Below are positions 47,251-56,720 of a stretch of DNA of 64,000 bases, one piece after another. The position numbers and the translations under genes are program-made. Source of the stretch: Chloroflexota bacterium. Its GTDB lineage: Bacteria; Chloroflexota; Anaerolineae; Caldilineales; Caldilineaceae. A model generated the notes under the pieces. That model was not told where the DNA came from. It did no database searches and worked only from the letters and a program-made list of their open reading frames with translations. The stretch is from positions 3,762 through 67,761 of the forward strand of contig DMDA01000076.1 of the NCBI GenBank assembly GCA_003451595.1. The letters are read 5' to 3'. Every line of letters starts with the position of its first letter. The stretch's first letter is position 1.

Positions 47251-47311
47251 CCCCCACCCGCGCGGCTGGCAGTGCAGTTGATATCTACCTTGTCACAGAA
47301 GCTCCGTCACA

Positions 47312-47345
47312 ATCTTCCCGGAAGCGCAGGAGCTTCCGGGAAGAT
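47312..47345. repeat. Palindromic hairpin element, copy 4 (convergent gene junction)
   Basis: ATCTTCCCGGAAGC, 6-base loop, GCTTCCGGGAAGAT: 14-bp perfect stem at the convergent ends of the GT2 and lamin-tail genes. Same family as copies at 2899 and 16457. Confidence 0.85.
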
Positions 47346-47354
47346 AACCTGCCA

Positions 47355-48767
47355 CTAACGGTTGACAGCTGGCATATACACTTCCTGATCGAGCAGCAAA
47401 TTGTCGCTGTTCATTGTCAACACCGCCACTTTGGACGACCATGCTCCACCATTGGGGACGCGTCCGAATGCTCCCCAACTCGGCGGGGCATCCCAGTCGA
47501 AAGCATCGACGACAGCTGTACCTTCACCGCCATATAGGGCGATAAAGTCATTTTCGTTGTCCAGATTGTCCAGCACATTGCCAACGCCGACATGCCAGAT
47601 CTGGCTGGTGGTTGGGCCATTCTGGCCGGCATCGCCATCGATCAGCAGCGTGATCAATCCACCTGCAGGCACGCGAATGCCAGCAGGCAGGCGGAACTTG
47701 AGCGGCTCGGTGCGCGTCTTGGTGATCGACAGCCCGTCCAGCAAGATGTCCGTTGCGCCTGGATTGTACAGCTCGATCCAGTCGGGCGTCTCGCCCGGTT
47801 CGTCCGGGTCGGGAACCAGTTTATTGGCCGTCACGATCTTGTTGATGAACAGGCGCGGCGGCGCGTAGCCTGCCATGTAGCCATATTCCCGCCCCGGCAA
47901 GGGGAAGCGGCTGGTGTCGCCGAAGATGTCACCGGCTTCGACATAATACTTGATGAGCGTGGCGGCAGGTATGGCGGGAAGTTGCGCTGTAAACTGGTCG
48001 CCGCCGGTGGTTGTCATCGGCACGCGCACCCACACGGGCGTTGACCCGGTGTAGGGCGCAGTCGCCGTCATGTAGACCAGGTCAGCCGTTGTGACCCCTA
48101 AATCATCGGTGATGATGGCCGTCACCGTGAAGGCATCGGTGGGCGCGGGCGTGTCGACGCTCACCGTTGGCGTCGTCACCTCAGAGACATACGGCGGGTT
48201 GCTGGCATTGCTCTTGCCTGGCGTGGGACGACCGATGCGCCACACGCCAGCGCCGTTGCTGCTGCGTGCGTAGGACAGATCGGTTGGCACCGCTGGAAAC
48301 TCGACAGCATCGACCAGGGTCGGTGCACCGGAGCCGTCGATGATCGAAAGGCCGAAGTACTCCCCGTTGCCAGAGAGGCGGAAGGAGAGGTGCGCGGCGC
48401 CCTGTTTGGGGTCTTCATCAGCATAGAGAATCAGAAACCCATTGGCGGGCACAGTGAGCGTCTGGGTAATGATATGTTTGTCCAGTTCGGAAGGATCGTC
48501 AGTCACGGCAAGCCCTGTCAGCGACACATCCGCCGCCGTCGGGTTGTAGATTTCGATCCAGTCGGGCGCCTCGTCAGGTTCGTCCGGGTCGATGAGCGTG
48601 GTGGCATTGGAGGGCATCAGCTCATTGATGCGCAGATCAGATTGACCGGGCAGGGCGGTGGGTGGCGTCTGTGCGTTGGCCCAATTAGCCCCGCCGACTG
48701 TCAGCGCAACGGCAAACGCACAGCCGACCGCCATTGTCGCAAAGAGTCGCAGGAAACGCATTTTCAT
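47355..48767 (-). CDS. Secreted protein with two lamin-tail domains
   Basis: 470 residues from ATG 48767, after CAGGAG. Signal peptide about 1-32 (cleavage near ANAQ). Two lamin-tail (LTD) domains: about 44-170 (INELMPSNATTLIDPDEPDE, PDWIEIYNP) and about 320-455 (INKIVTANKLVPDPDEPGET, PDWIELYNP). A beta-sandwich region lies between them (about 200-310). It ends in LLLDQEVYMPAVNR; the YMPAV tail recurs in the two neighbouring secreted proteins. Bacterial LTDs are found in secreted or surface proteins with adhesive or nuclease partners; no enzyme is attached here. Confidence 0.85.
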   Translation of the reverse strand: MKMRFLRLFATMAVGCAFAVALTVGGANWANAQTPPTALPGQSDLRINELMPSNATTLIDPDEPDEAPDWIEIYNPTAADVSLTGLAVTDDPSELDKHIITQTLTVPANGFLILYADEDPKQGAAHLSFRLSGNGEYFGLSIIDGSGAPTLVDAVEFPAVPTDLSYARSSNGAGVWRIGRPTPGKSNASNPPYVSEVTTPTVSVDTPAPTDAFTVTAIITDDLGVTTADLVYMTATAPYTGSTPVWVRVPMTTTGGDQFTAQLPAIPAATLIKYYVEAGDIFGDTSRFPLPGREYGYMAGYAPPRLFINKIVTANKLVPDPDEPGETPDWIELYNPGATDILLDGLSITKTRTEPLKFRLPAGIRVPAGGLITLLIDGDAGQNGPTTSQIWHVGVGNVLDNLDNENDFIALYGGEGTAVVDAFDWDAPPSWGAFGRVPNGGAWSSKVAVLTMNSDNLLLDQEVYMPAVNR

Positions 48768-48783
48768 AGAAAACTCCTGTCGC

Positions 48784-51700
48784 TTAATAACATGCGTTGA
48801 TCGTTGAAACCGCTGGCAGATAGACGAAGTCGGTCGTGGTGATCGGCTGGTTGTACTTGCCTGGCGTTGGCGCGTCTAGCTTTACCCAGGCGCTGGCATT
48901 CACCGGCGAGCGTCCATAAGATTGATCCGGCTCCATGGAGTCGAATGTCCATTGATCGATGGCTTGATTGCCACGCGCGTCGACGTCATACAGCACCAAT
49001 GTCTCGCCGTCCTTGCTCAGGTTGAACGATACATGCAGCGGGCCTTGTTCCGGCTCACCATCGGCAATGAAGACCAGATAGTCATTAGGGGCAATGGTCA
49101 CGCCATCGGGGATGCGGTACTTGCGCAGGTTGGTGGCGTCGTCGGTCAGGTACATGCCGCCCATATCGATGTAAAAGCCACTGGCATTGTACAACTCGAA
49201 CCAGTCCGGGAACTCCAGCGGTTCGTCGGGATCGACAAACGCTGTTCGGTTGTCGGCCATAATCTCATTGATGACGATCGCCGGCTTTCGATCCTGATTG
49301 GGGTCGCCGTTATCGTTCAGGTTGCGCATGAATTCGCCCAAGAGTGGACGTCCCGCCGCCAGATCGACTGCTGTGCGGCGATTGGTCAGCACGGTGACGT
49401 GGATGGAATCCAGGCTGCAGGTCAGGTTGCGTTGGTCGGCGACGACGAAGTAGCGCGCGGCATTGCCAGGGGCGGTGGAAATTCCCGGTGCGTCGATGGT
49501 CATCATGCCGGCGTTGAGCGGGAAAGTGGTGGTGCGGGCGATCAGGTTGTCGTTGCTCGGGCTGAAGACGCCGTCGCCGTTATCGACGTAGACCAGCAGG
49601 GCGTTGAAGAGATCGGCGGCCTGTTGTGCGGTCAGCAAGCGCCCTTGCTGATCCTCAAAACGCAGCGTCAGCGCCTGCAGCGCCATAGGTGGATCGCCGA
49701 CGCGCCCGCGATGGAAAAAGACTGTGTCGAGCAGGGCGCGCTGTGTGCCGGCGGCGCCCCGCGCCTGTGTCTGGACAAAGCCGAACTGCCCGCCGCGATT
49801 TTCATACCAGGCGATCTTGCCATCCCCGCGCGAGGCTGACAGTACGTCCAGGTCGCCGTCGGCGTCGATGTCACTGACAAAGACGCTGTGCGTCACGTCG
49901 GTAAAAGGCGTGATCAGGTGAGGCGTCCACGTGGGAAAGAAGCCACCCCCATTTTCATACCAGATGACCTGGTCGGTGTATTCGATGGCGGCGATGATGT
50001 CTTTGTCGCCGTCGGCGTCCATGTCGCCGGTGATGGCCGCGTGCACACCATAGGCGGTGTCGCTGACGACAAAGCGTTCGAAGCGTAGACCCGGTCGATT
50101 GGCAAACCAGGCAATGGTGTTGTCCAACTCAGAAGAGACGATGATGTCCTTGTCGGTGTCGCCGTCAATGTCGTCGGCGTAGATGAACTGAGCGCCGTCG
50201 GCGCGATTATAGATCGTATCCTGGGCAAAGACGCGCGGGGCGGTTTGTCGATAGATCGTGACGCTATCGTCCTCCGCCGACGCCGACATCAGATCGAGCC
50301 AGCCGTCGCCGTCCAGGTCAGCGGCGAAGGTGGAACGCGGGTATAGCACCGAGCGCGTTACGATGTGTTTGCTCCACGCCGCGCCGGAACCGTCGAGATT
50401 CTCGTACCAGGCCACGGTATTGTCGCCGTCGGTCGCCGAGTAGAGGTCAAGGTCGCCGTCGTTGTCCAGATCGGCGACATTCACGTCGCGTACACGCATG
50501 GCGTCACTTGCCACTACTAATGGCTGGAAGCTCACCGAGCCTGTTTCCCGCAATAGGTTTTCGTAGCGAATGATGCGATGCGTGGTGCGGTCGGCGGCAA
50601 TGATGTCCACATCTCCATCGCCGTTCAGGTCGCCGCTCGTCACCCATCGCCCACCTTGAAAGCTGGTGTCGATGATATAGGACTCAAAATTGGGCGGACT
50701 GCCGCCAAGGTTGCGGTGCCAGGCGACGATGTTGTTGGCGGTCGAGAGAACATCCATGCGCCCATCGCCATCGATGTCGGCGGTGGCAACCGAACGCGTC
50801 TGGCTGTAGGTGTTGACCACGCGCTGGCTTTCCATCAGCGCTGAACGATGGATCGCTGTGTTGAGATAGAGGGCGACGGTGTTGTCGACGCGTGAGGCGA
50901 CCGCCAGATCGGGATCGCCGTCGCGATCAAAGTCGGCCAGGTGCACACTGCGCGCACCCATCGCACTGCTGGTGACAATGAGATGGGTGAAGGTCGGCGT
51001 CGGCTGCCCGTCGTTCTCCAGGAAGTGCACGGTGTTATCATCCGACGAGGCCGCGATGATGTCGAGGTCGCCGTCACGATCCGGGTCGCCCGCCGCCACC
51101 ATCTTGACATGGTTGGCGCCTGTGACCAGTACATGCTCGATGAAGGTGGCGCCGCGATGCTGATTTTCGTACCAGCCGATCAGGTTCTCTTCCTCCGAGC
51201 CAAAGATCACATCCAGGTCGCCGTCCTTGTCCAGGTCCGCGGTGGCGACCGTCTTGGCATAATCCATCACCGGGTTTGGCACCGGGCCGTTGCGGATGAA
51301 GCGCGGCGTGAACGCAGCCGGGCGCGCCCCGTTGTTGCGATACCAGAGGATTTGGTTGAGATTTTCACCGGCAGCCAGGATGTCGAGTTTGCCGTCGCTG
51401 TCGATGTCGCCCGTCGTGACCGAGACGGCGCCCGACAGGTTCCCATCGATGACGCGCATGGTGAAGCTGGGTGTATCACCGACGCCGCTATTTTCATAGA
51501 GCAACACCTGGTTGGCATCGCGTGTCGTGACCAGCACGTCGACGTCGCCATCACGGTCGATGTCGGCGCTATGCACCGCCACCGGGTAGTTCAGCCCCAC
51601 TCCCAGATCGATGCGGGTGAATTGCGCCGATGCGGGCAGATTGTTGAGCAGCCAAAAGACGCTGCCATCGTTGGCGGCAGGCTGATCGGCATCAGCTGCT

Positions 51701-52104
51701 GAAGGCGCCAGCGCGCCGACCGCCACAGCCACGACATCCATATAGCCATCGCGATTGATGTCGGCGGGAATGGCTGCGTAGGTGCCAGGAGCAATCGTCA
51801 ATAGACGCTGCTGAAACGTCAGGCTGTTCCAGTCGGTTTTGCGGAACCAGATGATTTGACCATCCTCGCGAGAGGCGGTTAGTAGATCGAGCCGGCCATC
51901 GCGATCAAAGTCGGCGGAGGTGACCGAATGTGCGCCGAGCGCAGCGTTGGTGAGGGTGACTTGCGTGGCAAAGGGGCTGCCGCCAGTGGGTGCAGCTGGT
52001 TCAGCGTGCGCCACGCGCACGCTCGGCAATAATGGCAACGGTGCGCTGTGGAGCCAGATGGCAAACAGCAACGCCCACGCCACAAGGCGAACATTTCGTT
52101 TCAT
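48784..52104 (-). CDS. Large secreted FG-GAP/VCBS repeat protein with lamin-tail domain
   Basis: 1106 residues from ATG 52104 with signal peptide about 1-34. Fourteen FG-GAP-type repeats run through the first two thirds, each with a calcium-loop signature such as DFDRDGRLDL, DINRDGYMDV, DIDSDGKLDI, DLNGDGDVDI, DIDADGDLDV; some vary (DIDGDTDKDI). Fourteen could form two seven-bladed propellers. About 938-1050 is a lamin-tail domain (VINEIMADNRTAFVDPDEPL, EFPDWFELYN) closely like those of 47355. It ends TDFVYLPAVSTINACY. Predicted extracellular calcium-stabilised scaffold or adhesin, 16 bases upstream of the lamin-tail gene and likely cotranscribed. Confidence 0.88.
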   Translation of the reverse strand: MKRNVRLVAWALLFAIWLHSAPLPLLPSVRVAHAEPAAPTGGSPFATQVTLTNAALGAHSVTSADFDRDGRLDLLTASREDGQIIWFRKTDWNSLTFQQRLLTIAPGTYAAIPADINRDGYMDVVAVAVGALAPSAADADQPAANDGSVFWLLNNLPASAQFTRIDLGVGLNYPVAVHSADIDRDGDVDVLVTTRDANQVLLYENSGVGDTPSFTMRVIDGNLSGAVSVTTGDIDSDGKLDILAAGENLNQILWYRNNGARPAAFTPRFIRNGPVPNPVMDYAKTVATADLDKDGDLDVIFGSEEENLIGWYENQHRGATFIEHVLVTGANHVKMVAAGDPDRDGDLDIIAASSDDNTVHFLENDGQPTPTFTHLIVTSSAMGARSVHLADFDRDGDPDLAVASRVDNTVALYLNTAIHRSALMESQRVVNTYSQTRSVATADIDGDGRMDVLSTANNIVAWHRNLGGSPPNFESYIIDTSFQGGRWVTSGDLNGDGDVDIIAADRTTHRIIRYENLLRETGSVSFQPLVVASDAMRVRDVNVADLDNDGDLDLYSATDGDNTVAWYENLDGSGAAWSKHIVTRSVLYPRSTFAADLDGDGWLDLMSASAEDDSVTIYRQTAPRVFAQDTIYNRADGAQFIYADDIDGDTDKDIIVSSELDNTIAWFANRPGLRFERFVVSDTAYGVHAAITGDMDADGDKDIIAAIEYTDQVIWYENGGGFFPTWTPHLITPFTDVTHSVFVSDIDADGDLDVLSASRGDGKIAWYENRGGQFGFVQTQARGAAGTQRALLDTVFFHRGRVGDPPMALQALTLRFEDQQGRLLTAQQAADLFNALLVYVDNGDGVFSPSNDNLIARTTTFPLNAGMMTIDAPGISTAPGNAARYFVVADQRNLTCSLDSIHVTVLTNRRTAVDLAAGRPLLGEFMRNLNDNGDPNQDRKPAIVINEIMADNRTAFVDPDEPLEFPDWFELYNASGFYIDMGGMYLTDDATNLRKYRIPDGVTIAPNDYLVFIADGEPEQGPLHVSFNLSKDGETLVLYDVDARGNQAIDQWTFDSMEPDQSYGRSPVNASAWVKLDAPTPGKYNQPITTTDFVYLPAVSTINACY

Positions 52105-52275
52105 GATTAACACCTTTTTGAGAAAAACCTGGTCGATGACCGGACTGTGCAATCGGTCATGCTCAATTCGAGACAAAGCCGGTCCATTCGCTATAATAGC
52201 CGCGAGTGCGCGCCGCCCCAAAGTGTACGGGGTACTGCTCACGTCCTTTTCGTGTATGTGTCAAGTGTTGACGGC

Positions 52276-52329
52276 ATGACGAGCACTGTCTGCTCTTGTC
52301 AGATCGTTGCCCGACGCAGTGCTCGTCAT
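52276..52329 (+). promoter_or_regulatory. Strong hairpin in the leader of the CotH-family gene
   Basis: ATGACGAGCACTG and CAGTGCTCGTCAT form a perfect 13-bp stem around a 28-base loop that can form a smaller inner stem (TCTG/CAGA). The hairpin ends 16 bases before ATG 52346, close to the ribosome binding region, so it may control translation. Confidence 0.6.
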
Positions 52330-52345
52330 TGGGCGGTGACAACCT

Positions 52346-55300
52346 ATGCGTCTGACCTGCCTGCGATTTGTTGTGTTCGTCCTGGTAATTCTGCATATTT
52401 TGTTGAGGGTCGGCGTCTCGGCTCCGGCGTATGCCGCGCCTCGCGCCCAAGATGTTGCACCAGCGGCAGTAGCCAGCGTCGTCATCAACGAAATCCATTA
52501 CGACCCAACGCCAGCGGCGGCCACACTTGAGTATGTCGAGCTGTTCAACACTGGCGCCCAAGCGCTTTCGTTGACGGGGTGGCGGCTGGAAGGCGGCATC
52601 GATTATGACTTTCCGGTAGGAACGACGCTGCCGGCGCACGGGTTCCTGGTTGTGGCGTTGGACCCTATGACGGTTCGCAATGTCTATGGTGCGGCGACAG
52701 TGGTGGGGCCATTTCGGGGACGCCTTTCGAACGAGGGCGATCGGTTGACCTTGCGCAACGCCCGCGCTCAGACGGTGGATGAGGTCGAATATGGCGTGGG
52801 TTTTCCGTGGCCCGTCACCGGCTATATGGTCGATCACGCCATTCACTTGATCAACACCGCGCTCGACAACGCCCTCCCTGGCGCCTGGCGCGCCGGGCCG
52901 CCTTCGCCGGGCGCGCCCAATGTTGGCTTGACCGACAATCCGCCGCCCCTGGTGCACAGCGTCGAGCATCAGCCGCAGACGCCGCGTAGCACCGACGCCG
53001 TCACCATCCGCGCCCGCGTCACCGATAGCGATGGCATAGCCAATGTGACACTCTGGCTACAGGTCGTGCGTCCGGGCGCCTATATCCGGATCGACACGCC
53101 TGCCTATGCCACCGCCTGGACGCCTTACACGATGCAGCCAGCTGGCGATGATGTCTATGCGTTGACATTGCCGGCTGACGTCGTGCAGCACCGTAACCTG
53201 CTCCGCTATCGCGTCGAAGCCCGCGATAGCGGTGGGCGCAGTGTGATGACCCCCGCCGCCGACGACCCGCAACCCAATTTCGCCCTTTACGTTTACGACG
53301 GTGTGCCGAGCTGGCGCGGGGCTGTCAATCCCGTGCCGGGCGCCATCGCCGTGACCTATGACTTCAACCAGATGCGGGCGCTGCCTGTGTACCAGTTGAT
53401 TGCGGCGAATCTTGACGTGCTCAACGCACAGTTTTTGCCCGGCACAACCTTTTTTCAGGGCTACATGGGCAGCGACTACCTCTGGCGCGGCACGCTTGTC
53501 TACGATGGCGTCGTTTATGATCACATTGGGTTTCGGGCGCGTGGGCAGACGTTTCGCTACGCAACAGGCAAGAATAAGTGGAAGTTCAATTTTCTGCCTG
53601 GTCATCGCTTCCAGGCCAAGGACAACTACGGCCGCCCTTATCCGGTCAAGTGGGATAAGTTGAACCTGGCCAGTGGGATGCAGCACGCCAATCGCGGCTA
53701 TCGCGGTGAGCATGGTCTGTTCGAGGCGCTTTCCGCCCGCGTCTTTGGCATGGCGGGCGTGCCGGCGCCGGCTACGCAATTTGTGCATTTCCGCGTGGTT
53801 GATCACAGCTACGAGACAAGCGCCAATCAGTACGACACCGATTTCTGGGGCCTATATCTGGCCGTCGAAGAGCTTGACGGGCGCTTCCTGAAGGCACGGA
53901 ATCTGCCCGACGGCAACCTCTTCAAGATGAAAGATTGGTCAGGTGATTTGCAGAATCAAGGCATCGGTCAGCCGGGTGATCGGTCCGATCTGAGCGCTTT
54001 TATCGGCAACTACACCTGGGGACGTCCTGACGCCGCCTGGTGGCGCGCCAACTTCGACCTGGACAATTACTATCGCTTTCGCGCTGTGCTGGAGGCCGTT
54101 CATCACTACGATGTCGATGAAGGCAAGAATTACTTTTACTTTCACAACCCCGTCGATGGCAAGTGGGCGATCTGGCCGTGGGACCTCGACCTGACCTGGG
54201 CGGACACCTTCTATGGCGTTGGCGCTGAACCGTTCCGCGACCGGGTGCTCAACCAGCCCGACTTTGCTCTGGCCTATCAGAATGAATTGCGCAGCGTGCG
54301 CGACCTGATCTTCAACGCCGAGCAGATGAATCTCCTGATCGATGAGCTGGTCGCCGTGATCGATACGCCAGCCGGCGGCGCCTCGATGGTGGATGCCGAT
54401 CGCGCTATGTGGGATTTCAACCCAATCCTGGAGTCGCGCTATGTGATCGAAAATCGCGCACGCAAAGGCGCTTTCTACCGCCAGGCGCCCACACGCGACT
54501 TTGCTGGCATGGTGCAATTGATGCGCGACTGGGTGACGAAGCGCACCACCTGGATCGATCAGACGCTGCTGACGGATCAGGCTTTCCCGGCCACGCCTAC
54601 GTTGCGCTACACTGGCCGCGCCGGTTTCCCTGCCGATGATCTGACCTTTGCCCCGGGCGCGTTCAGCTCGCCGCAGGGCGCCGCCTTTGCCGGTATGCAA
54701 TGGCTGGCGGCGGAGGTGGCCTGGCCTGGCCTGACCGGTTATGCCGTCGGCGCCCCCAATCGCTATGAAGCCGAGACCGCCTGGACATCACCGATTTACA
54801 CAACCTTCACGTCGACTTTCACCGTGCCCAACGGGGTGTGTCGCGCTGGCGCCACCTGTCGCGTGCGTGTGCGGATGCTCGATAGCACCGGGCGCTGGAG
54901 TCATTGGTCGGCGCCGCAACAGTTTGTCGTTGGGGCGCCAGCGCAAGCTGTGACGAGGGCGTTGCAAGTCACCGAGATCATGTACAACCCTCTGGACTGG
55001 GGCAATGTTCCTGGCGACGAACTGGAGTTCTTGGAGATCAAGAATATCGGGAACGCGACGCTCGATCTGAGCAATTTGCGCCTGACCAACGCCGTGGAGT
55101 ACACCTTCCCTGTGGCAACGCAGCTGGCGCCCGGCGCCTTTGTGGTGGTGGCGGAAAATGCTGTGCGTTTTGAGGCTCGCTATGGCATCGCGCCATCTGG
55201 CCAGTACCGGGGGCAGTTGGATAATGGCGGCGAGACGCTTGAGGTGCGCGACGCCTTCAATCGCACGATCTTCAGCATCACCTACGATGATCGGGAAGGG

Positions 55301-56713
55301 TGGCCTGCGTTTGCTGACGGACTCGGCTACAGCTTGGTGACCAACGCACTCGGTGATCCCACCGATGTCAATCAACCGGCGTACTGGCGCGCCAGCACAG
55401 TGACCGGCGGTTCGCCAGGCGCCGATGACCCGGTTGCTGTCGTCTTCAATGAGTTTCTCTTCGATCCTGCGACCAAACAGTTGTCCGCCATTGAGCTGTA
55501 CAATCCAGCGCCACATCCCGTCGATGTGAGTGGCTGGACCGTGACTGAACGCTGGGTAAACGCGCCGCGCTACGGCGCCATGCCCGGCCATGGCGCGCGC
55601 CTGCCTGCCAACAGCGTGATGCCTGCCAACGGCTATCTGGTTGTGCCGGTTGCGAAGCTGAGCCAGCCATTGACCATTGGCGTCGGGCCGGGCGTGCTGG
55701 TTCTCAATTCAGCGGCGACGGCTGGTTGGCTCACCGGCTATGTGCACGCCGTCACCATCTTTGCGCCCGCCTATGCCGACGCCTTGGGGCGAGTCGTGCT
55801 GGCTGGCGGCGAGAGTGCGTATGTGCCACAATCCAGTACACCCGGCGCCGCCAATGGAGAGGCTGTGGTGGCGCCTATCACGATCACCAGGATCAAGCTT
55901 CTGCCGGAAGGCGCTGTGCAATGGGTGGAAGTGACCAACCACACCGACACCGCAATTCCACTATTTGCAACGGGCGCCCCGACCGTCACCTGGATGATCG
56001 ATCAGTTGCTCTTCCAGTTCCCGCCCGGCGTCACCCTGGGCGCGCATGAGCGGCTGCTGATTGCCAACCTCTTGCCCGCCATCGTGTGCACGCAGGACGC
56101 GCCGCCCCAGGGACGGCGCGTCCTGGGCGGGGCGGCGCTGCCGCCTGCGGCGGGGGGCGGTGCGTTGCGCCTGCTTGCGCCACAACCCACCAACACAACC
56201 GGCGTCTACACCTATGCTGTGGTCGATGAAGTGCGCTTCGATGGCGTCGAACGTCTGCGCTTGCGACCGGACGCCACCCTGTGGCAGCGCAGCGCCGACG
56301 CTGATCCCGGTTTTGACCCGGCAAGCTGGCTCGCATCCAACGCCCCGCTGACGGCTGACGATGCGCCCACCGATCCGGCTGACTTGTGCGCTTTCGACGT
56401 CTACCGTGATGCCGAAGGTCATGTGCGGGTGGAATGGGTGACGCGCGCGCTGCCAGCCGAACAACATTTTGTGCTTTGGCGCAGCATGAGCTTCGATCGT
56501 TCCGCCGCCGTCGTGGTCGCAGATGACGAACAGGTGCGCGCTGTGGAGGCGTCCGGCGCCTTCCATTGGGTGGACCTTGACTTGACGTCGGACGCACAGC
56601 CCTTCTACTGGCTGCAACTGCGCACAGAAGCGGGCGCCAGTGATGTGGCGCTGTCGGGGGTGCGCACACCGATGTCTATCAATTATCTGCCCATTGTGGC
56701 TCAGCAGCCTTGA
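52346..56713 (+). CDS. Secreted CotH-kinase-domain protein with lamin-tail domains
   Basis: 1455 residues. Signal peptide about 1-31. Lamin-tail domain about 44-160 (SVVINEIHYDPTPAAATLEY, VELFN). CotH-type kinase region about 380-720: TFRYATGKNKWKFNF near 400, ALSARVFGMAGVPAPATQF, DFWGLYLAVEELDGRFLK, and the signature NYFYFHNPVDGKWAIWPWDL, DLTW near 600-620 with the Asp-x-Asp pair. Further lamin-tail-like modules lie about 872-1000, 1030-1140 and 1175-1250. C-terminus ...MSINYLPIVAQQP. CotH proteins phosphorylate secreted proteins in spore-formers; here the protein is extracellular and its target is unknown. Divergent from the FG-GAP gene. Confidence 0.88.
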   Translation: MRLTCLRFVVFVLVILHILLRVGVSAPAYAAPRAQDVAPAAVASVVINEIHYDPTPAAATLEYVELFNTGAQALSLTGWRLEGGIDYDFPVGTTLPAHGFLVVALDPMTVRNVYGAATVVGPFRGRLSNEGDRLTLRNARAQTVDEVEYGVGFPWPVTGYMVDHAIHLINTALDNALPGAWRAGPPSPGAPNVGLTDNPPPLVHSVEHQPQTPRSTDAVTIRARVTDSDGIANVTLWLQVVRPGAYIRIDTPAYATAWTPYTMQPAGDDVYALTLPADVVQHRNLLRYRVEARDSGGRSVMTPAADDPQPNFALYVYDGVPSWRGAVNPVPGAIAVTYDFNQMRALPVYQLIAANLDVLNAQFLPGTTFFQGYMGSDYLWRGTLVYDGVVYDHIGFRARGQTFRYATGKNKWKFNFLPGHRFQAKDNYGRPYPVKWDKLNLASGMQHANRGYRGEHGLFEALSARVFGMAGVPAPATQFVHFRVVDHSYETSANQYDTDFWGLYLAVEELDGRFLKARNLPDGNLFKMKDWSGDLQNQGIGQPGDRSDLSAFIGNYTWGRPDAAWWRANFDLDNYYRFRAVLEAVHHYDVDEGKNYFYFHNPVDGKWAIWPWDLDLTWADTFYGVGAEPFRDRVLNQPDFALAYQNELRSVRDLIFNAEQMNLLIDELVAVIDTPAGGASMVDADRAMWDFNPILESRYVIENRARKGAFYRQAPTRDFAGMVQLMRDWVTKRTTWIDQTLLTDQAFPATPTLRYTGRAGFPADDLTFAPGAFSSPQGAAFAGMQWLAAEVAWPGLTGYAVGAPNRYEAETAWTSPIYTTFTSTFTVPNGVCRAGATCRVRVRMLDSTGRWSHWSAPQQFVVGAPAQAVTRALQVTEIMYNPLDWGNVPGDELEFLEIKNIGNATLDLSNLRLTNAVEYTFPVATQLAPGAFVVVAENAVRFEARYGIAPSGQYRGQLDNGGETLEVRDAFNRTIFSITYDDREGWPAFADGLGYSLVTNALGDPTDVNQPAYWRASTVTGGSPGADDPVAVVFNEFLFDPATKQLSAIELYNPAPHPVDVSGWTVTERWVNAPRYGAMPGHGARLPANSVMPANGYLVVPVAKLSQPLTIGVGPGVLVLNSAATAGWLTGYVHAVTIFAPAYADALGRVVLAGGESAYVPQSSTPGAANGEAVVAPITITRIKLLPEGAVQWVEVTNHTDTAIPLFATGAPTVTWMIDQLLFQFPPGVTLGAHERLLIANLLPAIVCTQDAPPQGRRVLGGAALPPAAGGGALRLLAPQPTNTTGVYTYAVVDEVRFDGVERLRLRPDATLWQRSADADPGFDPASWLASNAPLTADDAPTDPADLCAFDVYRDAEGHVRVEWVTRALPAEQHFVLWRSMSFDRSAAVVVADDEQVRAVEASGAFHWVDLDLTSDAQPFYWLQLRTEAGASDVALSGVRTPMSINYLPIVAQQP

Positions 56714-56720
56714 TCTGCGC

